Under the pieces are notes generated by a model. It saw only the letters and a list, made by a program, of their open reading frames with translations, did not search any database and was not told the DNA's origin. A stretch of 10,001 bases of DNA from Gammaproteobacteria bacterium (GTDB lineage Bacteria > Pseudomonadota > Gammaproteobacteria > UWMA-0217). A program made the position numbers and the translations under genes. Every line of letters begins with the position of its first letter. Within the stretch, counting starts at the first letter, position 1. Of the stretch, positions 7,066 to 10,001 are shown piece after piece. The DNA lies in the NCBI GenBank assembly GCA_027031685.1, contig JALVPS010000413.1, forward strand, positions 1 through 10,001, written 5' to 3'.

Positions 7066-8532
7066 TCATGGCCGCGCCGTGCCGTCGGTGGCGCGGCGCA
7101 CGAAGAACAGTTTGGGGATCCAGGCGCTGCGGGGGGTGCCGTCCAGGCCCCGCCAGGCGACCCGCTCGCGCTGGTCGGTGCGCACGCCGTCGCGCACGGC
7201 CAGGGCCAGGTAGCCCACCACGCTGCCCAGGCCCTGCTCGGCCGGGAAACGGTCCAGCAGCTCGCCGATGCTGATCTGCTCCACTTCGTCCAGGGCCTGC
7301 CGCACGTGTGTCCGCAGGGCGCGGAAGTCGATCTCGGAATGGGCCAGCAGCTCGCGGATGCCGGCGAGGCTGATGTGGGCCTCGCCGGCGGTGGCGAGGC
7401 CGCCCTCCACGGCGTCCAGGCTGGGGTCGTGCAGGCGGAACTGGGACAGCGAACGGATGGTGGCGCTGGTCAGGTGCAGCGAGCGGCCCAGCTCGGCCTG
7501 GGGCTTGATGTCGTCCTTGATGGCCAGGGCGCGGCGCTGGGCCGCCTTGAGCAGGCGGTTGATGCGCCGTTGCTCGCGAAACTGCTGGCTCTGCACGAAC
7601 TGGCGCAGGCCGCGGGCAAGGCGTTGCGACGCCTCGTGCACTTCGCCGCCGCGCTCCAGCAGTTCGCGCAGCAGGCCGAGCAGGAAACGCCGCTCGCGCC
7701 CCGCCAGTTGGCGGCTGAAGCCGCGCCCCATGATCTGCTCCAGCGCCTCGTCCACCCGGGTGCTCTGCTCCGGGTCGGTGAGCAGGCGCCAGAAGGCCTT
7801 GAAGCTGCGCCCGGCCTCGCTCTCGGCGATCAGGTCGATGCCGTCGAACAGGGCTGCCAGCACCTCGCCGCGCTGCTCGTCGTTGTCCACGATACGCTCG
7901 CGCAGTTCGCGGTTGAGGGTCTGGAAACGGTCGCGCACGCGGTGGAAGTCGGCGCCCAGCTCGTCGGCCAGGGCGATGATCTCGCGCGCCCGCTCCACTG
8001 CCTGCTCGTCGCTCAGCGGGCGCAGCCGCCCCTCGCGCGCGGCGCGGATCTGGCGGTCGATGCGGTCCCGCTCCCGTTGCAGGGCCTCGATGCGGCGCCG
8101 TGGATCGGGCTCGGTCTGTTCGGCCAGCTGCTGCAATTGTTGCAGCACCACGCTCAGGCGACTCTCCGTGGCCACGGCGCGCTCCTCGCCCAGTCCCTGC
8201 ACGAAGCGGATGGCCTGAACCGCCGCTGTGCTCAGGGCGTACTCCTCCTCGCCGGCCTGATCGGAGTAGCTCCGCTCCAGGTAGCCGTGGTTGAGCCACT
8301 GCGCCAGATAGGCCTGCGCGGTCTGCGGCAGGTCGAGGCCCTGCAGGCGCAGCGCCGCCAGGTCCTGCTCCAGGCGCTCCACCAGGATGGAGGCCGGCAG
8401 GTGGCGCTCGCCCTCCAGCAGATGGGCCTGCAACAGGCCCAGCGCAACGGGGGCGTTGTCGTAGGTGAGCAGGCGCCAGGCGCTGGCGGCCCGCAGGCGC
8501 TGATAGGTGAGGACGAGACGGGGTGCTTTCAT
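7066..8532 (-). CDS. jetA: JetA, kleisin-like subunit of type I Wadjet (DUF3375)
   Basis: JetA is the MukF-like kleisin that bridges the heads of the JetC dimer and carries JetB. The 488 residues match the usual DUF3375 length. What is seen: an N-terminal all-helical, winged-helix-like part opening with LTYQRLRAASAWRLLTYDNAPVAL and including HLLEGERHLPASILVERL; long charged helices in the middle (ERDRIDRQIRAAREGRLRPL; FQTLNRELRERIVDNDEQRGEVL); FKAFWRLLTDPEQ, a conserved DUF3375 segment; and a C-terminal winged helix with a conserved IPKLFFV near the end. The ATG at 8532 begins the alignment-like core immediately. No strong ribosome site is visible ahead of it, so initiation may be weak. It is the first gene of the operon, divergent from the small gene at 8687 with 154 bp between starts; operon control should lie in that gap. 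Confidence 0.94.
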   Translation of the reverse strand: MKAPRLVLTYQRLRAASAWRLLTYDNAPVALGLLQAHLLEGERHLPASILVERLEQDLAALRLQGLDLPQTAQAYLAQWLNHGYLERSYSDQAGEEEYALSTAAVQAIRFVQGLGEERAVATESRLSVVLQQLQQLAEQTEPDPRRRIEALQRERDRIDRQIRAAREGRLRPLSDEQAVERAREIIALADELGADFHRVRDRFQTLNRELRERIVDNDEQRGEVLAALFDGIDLIAESEAGRSFKAFWRLLTDPEQSTRVDEALEQIMGRGFSRQLAGRERRFLLGLLRELLERGGEVHEASQRLARGLRQFVQSQQFREQRRINRLLKAAQRRALAIKDDIKPQAELGRSLHLTSATIRSLSQFRLHDPSLDAVEGGLATAGEAHISLAGIRELLAHSEIDFRALRTHVRQALDEVEQISIGELLDRFPAEQGLGSVVGYLALAVRDGVRTDQRERVAWRGLDGTPRSAWIPKLFFVRRATDGTARP

Positions 8533-8686
8533 GGGTGCCGGATCCGCCGCGCCCTGCGCGACGGGATCATCGGCAAACTACCATGCGTCTCCGCCGCTGC
8601 AAAGCCCGTGGTGGCACGGCACGCCCTGCCCCGCAAACGTGGGAGAATGCCCGGCAACGCTTGGATGACATGCGCAGGAGAGAGCC
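8533..8686. promoter_or_regulatory. Divergent intergenic region expected to hold the Wadjet and small-gene promoters
   Basis: These 154 bp separate jetA from the divergent 98-residue gene. For jetA the best candidate on the minus strand is TTGCAG (8597-8602) and TAGTTT (8575-8580), 16 bp apart and 42 bp before the ATG; each matches only 3 of 6 consensus positions. For the plus-strand gene only a GAGAAT (8643-8648) resembling a -10 is seen, without a matching -35. No convincing operator palindrome was found. Confidence 0.3.
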
Positions 8687-8983
8687 ATGACACTGGATGA
8701 GTTCCGCGCCTCGCTGCAGGCGGATGCGCCCCCGGCGGGCCTGCCTGGGGTGGTGCAGGCCTTGTGGCACGAGGCCCGCGGCGACTGGGACCGCGCGCAC
8801 CGCATCGTGCAGGAGCTGCCCGATCGGGACGCCGCCTGGGTGCACGCCTACCTGCACCGCAAGGAGGGCGACCACTGGAACGCCGGCTACTGGTACAACC
8901 GTGCCGGCCGCCCGCGCAGCGAACGGCCGCTGGACGAGGAATGGGGCGAGATCGCCGCCGCCCTGCTGGCGAAGGCCGATTGA
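8687..8983 (+). CDS. Small conserved hypothetical protein with TPR-like helical pairs
   Basis: A 98-residue soluble protein of unknown function. The ATG at 8687 has a strong ribosome site, AGGAG at 8676-8680, six bases upstream. Two helix-pair units resembling tetratricopeptide repeats can be read: ALWHEARGDWDRAHRIVQEL (residues 25-44) and the segment from W51 to P76 (AWVHAYLHRKEGDHWNAGYWYNRAGRP). The second, dense in Trp, Tyr, His and Arg, recurs, as far as I recall, in a family of small uncharacterised bacterial proteins, mostly chromosomal. No signal peptide, transmembrane segment or metal-binding cluster is present. It reads away from jetA and could simply be a neighbour. A role in the Wadjet locus is possible but nothing in the sequence demands it. 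Confidence 0.85.
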   Translation: MTLDEFRASLQADAPPAGLPGVVQALWHEARGDWDRAHRIVQELPDRDAAWVHAYLHRKEGDHWNAGYWYNRAGRPRSERPLDEEWGEIAAALLAKAD

Positions 8984-9020
8984 GTTGCGTGATGCCCCTG
9001 GGGCCCTGGCCACGCCCACG

Positions 9021-9044
9021 CCGCTTCCGCTGCGCTTGAAGCGG
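9021..9044 (+). terminator. 7 bp hairpin downstream of the small hypothetical gene, possible weak terminator
   Basis: CCGCTTC (9021-9027) and GAAGCGG (9038-9044) form a perfect 7 bp stem with a 10-base loop, 37 bases after the small gene's stop. No T tract follows, so intrinsic termination would be weak. It could instead belong to the IS110 leader structures immediately downstream. Confidence 0.3.
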
Positions 9045-9045
9045 C

Positions 9046-9070
9046 CTACCCTGAGCCGCCGGCTGGGTAG
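9046..9070 (+). repeat. GC-rich hairpin near the presumed left end of the IS110 element
   Basis: CTACCC (9046-9051) pairs with GGGTAG (9065-9070). Inside, AGCC (9054-9057) pairs with GGCT (9061-9064) around a GCC loop, leaving only a two-base TG bulge: ten base pairs in 25 bases. It sits just upstream of a TATAAG box. It may mark the left end of the element or be the first stem of its non-coding RNA. The exact end of the element is not visible. Confidence 0.4.
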
Positions 9071-9075
9071 TCAGC

Positions 9076-9081
9076 TATAAG
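9076..9081 (+). promoter_or_regulatory. Lone -10-like box TATAAG in the IS110 leader
   Basis: TATAAG matches 5 of 6 positions of the -10 consensus. No -35 hexamer lies 16-18 bp upstream; the nearest, TTGAAG at 9036, is 34 bp away. In IS110 elements a promoter is often assembled when the circular form joins a -35 from the right end to a -10 in the left end. A lone -10 here fits that arrangement but does not prove it. Confidence 0.35.
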
Positions 9082-9087
9082 AAGGCA

Positions 9088-9167
9088 AAAAAAGATGGGG
9101 ACCCTCAGAGCTCGGCGAGCAGATACCATCTGCCCGTGCTGAACCGAGATATTGGAGGTGTCCCCAT
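9088..9167 (+). ncRNA. Candidate IS110 bridge RNA / structured transposase leader
   Basis: Three nested stems fill the region before the transposase. The outer stem pairs 9095-9106 (ATGGGGACCCTC) with 9155-9167 (GAGG, a bulged T, GTCCCCAT), 12 bp including the start codon. The second pairs CTCGG (9111-9115) with CCGAG (9144-9148). The inner hairpin is GCAGAT (9119-9124) with ATCTGC (9128-9133) around an ACC loop. IS110-group elements are known to encode a bridge RNA, which selects donor and target DNA, in the non-coding end before the recombinase. Against this, about 80 nt is short for a bridge RNA (IS621's is about 177 nt). It may extend into the coding region, or may only be a translation-control hairpin. 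Confidence 0.4.
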
Positions 9168-9876
9168 GAGTAAGCGTAGGTACAAGAGCGAGAAATTCAA
9201 GCGGGTGGACTGGGATGCGGTGGCCGATCGGGTCAAAGGCGGGCGGGTCGTCCTGGCGGTGGATGTCGCGAAGGAGGACTTCGTGGCGACGCTCATGGAT
9301 GCTCGTCAGGAGGCGCTGCTGACCTTTGGCTGGCGTCATCCGATGGAGACTGGCGAGGTACTCGAGCGGATACGCTGGCTGGGGCGCCTCTGCCGGTTGG
9401 AAGTGGCCCTGGAGCCCAGTGGCACCTATGGCGATGTTCTGGTCTGGCAGCTGCAGCAGGCCGGGATTGCGCTCTACCGGGTCAGCCCGAAGCGGGTGCA
9501 CGATGCTGCCGAGGTGTTCGATGGTGTGCCGAGTCTGCACGATGCGAAGGCGGCCCATCTGATCGGGCGGCTGCACTTGCAAGGGGCCAGCCAGCCGTGG
9601 CAGGGGCTATCGGAGGACCGCCGTGCCATGAAGGCCATGGAGAGCCGCCTGAGCTTGTGCAAGCACCATGAACAGGCCGCCTGCAACCGACTGGAAGCCC
9701 TGTTGAGCCGCCACTGGCCCGAGGTGCTCTGTGTACTGCCCCTGGGGTCGATGACGCTGGCGGCGCTGATCGGCACCTATGGCACCCCGGCCGCGGTGGC
9801 CGCCGATCCCGAAGGGGCCGTTTTGCTGATGCGCCGGGTAGGCGGTGTAGGGTTGAGCGAGGAGAAGATCCAGGCT
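9166..9876 (+). pseudogene. IS110-family DEDD transposase, truncated before its C-terminal Tnp_20 catalytic serine
   Basis: IS110 transposases combine an N-terminal RuvC-like DEDD domain with a C-terminal Tnp_20 domain carrying a catalytic serine. The ATG at 9166 follows GGAGG (9154-9158). A basic N-terminal extension of about 27 residues precedes the RuvC-like core VVLAVDVAKEDF (28-39, D33). LEVALEPSGTYGD (78-90) supplies E83, and SLHDAKAAHL (123-132) supplies D126. A helical linker and the start of the Tnp_20 domain follow (LPLGSMTLAALIGTYGTP; VGGVGLSEEKIQA, 225-237). After codon 237 similarity ends; the frame stays open to the window edge but encodes the leader of the next element. The region that should hold the catalytic serine is absent, so this copy should be inactive unless the remainder resumes beyond the second element, which would still leave it interrupted. 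Confidence 0.85.
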
Positions 9877-9896
9877 GGGTTGCCCCTCGAATATTC

Positions 9897-9941
9897 TGGA
9901 CACACATTTGGTTTCAGAGTGAGAGCAAGAGGAGGTGTCCA
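9897..9941 (+). promoter_or_regulatory. 7 bp inverted repeat pairing the second IS's start region
   Basis: TGGACAC (9897-9903) is exactly complementary to GTGTCCA (9935-9941), 31 bases apart. The second arm runs from the last base of the AGGAGG ribosome site to the A of the ATG. In RNA the stem would hinder initiation on transcripts entering from outside the element, a known way for insertion sequences to avoid activation by neighbouring genes. Folding is inferred. Confidence 0.4.
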
Positions 9942-10001
9942 TGAGCAAGCAATCATCGGTGAAACGTTGGTCGGCGAAGCGCAAGCAAGAAGTCGTGCTG
10001 C
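9941..10001 (+). CDS. Start of a helix-turn-helix transposase protein (OrfA-like), cut by the window edge
   Basis: Twenty complete codons are present: MSKQSSVKRWSAKRKQEVVL. The RWSAKRKxEVVL pattern is how many transposase OrfA/helix-turn-helix proteins begin, just before the first helix of the DNA-binding domain. The ATG follows AGGAGG (9930-9935) with a five-base spacer, an excellent ribosome site. It is in a different frame from the IS110 transposase. Family assignment (IS3-like) is a guess from these few residues; the catalytic part lies outside the window. Confidence 0.6.
   Translation, partial: MSKQSSVKRWSAKRKQEVVL

Larger units (their letters stand above)
9046..9876 (+). mobile_element. 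IS110-family insertion sequence, left part only, interrupted at its right side
   Basis: The element is defined by its DEDD-type transposase (from 9166) and the structured leader before it. The left limit is a guess between about 9046 and 9075, since IS110 elements usually lack terminal inverted repeats. The right limit is where transposase similarity stops (codon 237, 9876) and the end of another insertion sequence begins. Base composition of the transposase gene is visibly less GC-extreme than the Wadjet and truD genes, consistent with acquired DNA. Confidence 0.75.
9877..10001 (+). mobile_element. Left end of a second insertion sequence, probably inserted into the IS110 element; continues beyond window
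   Basis: After 9876 the IS110 protein similarity ends abruptly. The sequence runs GGGTTGCCCCTCGAATATTC, then TGGACAC, and reaches a strong ribosome site and a new transposase start at 9941. The left boundary is estimated at about 9877-9897; the right end, terminal repeat partner and target duplication lie outside the window. Arrangement and start protein suggest an IS3-like two-gene element, which is uncertain. Confidence 0.6.

Noticed and set aside
6787..8700. A 637-codon plus-strand open frame antisense to jetA
   Set aside because: Antisense shadow of jetA rich in Gln, Ala and Gly with no domain.
9046..9582. A 178-codon minus-strand open frame opposite the IS110 transposase
   Set aside because: It covers the transposase coding region and leader in antisense, with no domain; the plus strand has DEDD motifs and a good ribosome site.
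1..10001. CRISPR array, tRNA or rRNA genes
   Set aside because: No regularly spaced direct repeats and no tRNA-like cloverleaf or rRNA sequence were seen on either strand.
9877..10001. Reading the IS110 frame through to the window end as native C-terminus
   Set aside because: The frame stays open, but after codon 237 the residues do not resemble the Tnp_20 domain and the DNA contains a ribosome site and transposase start in another frame.

Overview
The window is GC-rich bacterial chromosome, most likely from a high-GC gammaproteobacterium. TruD and MnmD are typical of that class, and the GC-rich third positions leave long meaningless open frames antisense to the real genes. The taxon is an inference; no rRNA or other marker is present.

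Layout. Positions 1-691 (minus) hold the first 230 codons of a tRNA methyltransferase, MnmD or the N-terminal half of MnmC. Positions 721-1803 (plus) hold truD, tRNA pseudouridine-13 synthase, divergent from mnmD with 29 bp between start codons. Positions 1826-8532 (minus) hold a complete type I Wadjet operon in the order jetA, jetB, jetC, jetD. It is transcribed toward truD, and jetD and truD converge 22 bp apart. Positions 8687-8983 (plus) encode a small conserved hypothetical protein divergent from jetA. From about 9046 to the right edge the window is mobile DNA: an IS110-family element with a highly structured leader and a transposase broken near codon 237, then the left end and first 20 codons of a second insertion sequence that appears to have landed in the first.

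How the genes work together. JetA (kleisin-like), JetB (KITE-like) and JetC (SMC-like ATPase) form a MukBEF-like loop-extruding complex. JetD is the Toprim nuclease that cuts small circular DNA such as plasmids. The key motifs of all four are visible and no gene is broken, so the system looks functional. The 4 bp and 20 bp overlaps of jetB/jetC and jetC/jetD suggest translational coupling. MnmD and TruD both modify tRNA and look like the ordinary chromosomal side of the locus. The IS pair on the other side suggests an edge of an accessory region.

The known system here is Wadjet. The least explained sequence is the 9021-9167 leader of the IS110 element: nested stems, a lone -10-like box and a start codon buried in a 12 bp stem. 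It is a candidate bridge-RNA locus. The second IS also has its start codon in an inverted repeat and shares a 10-base leader with the first.
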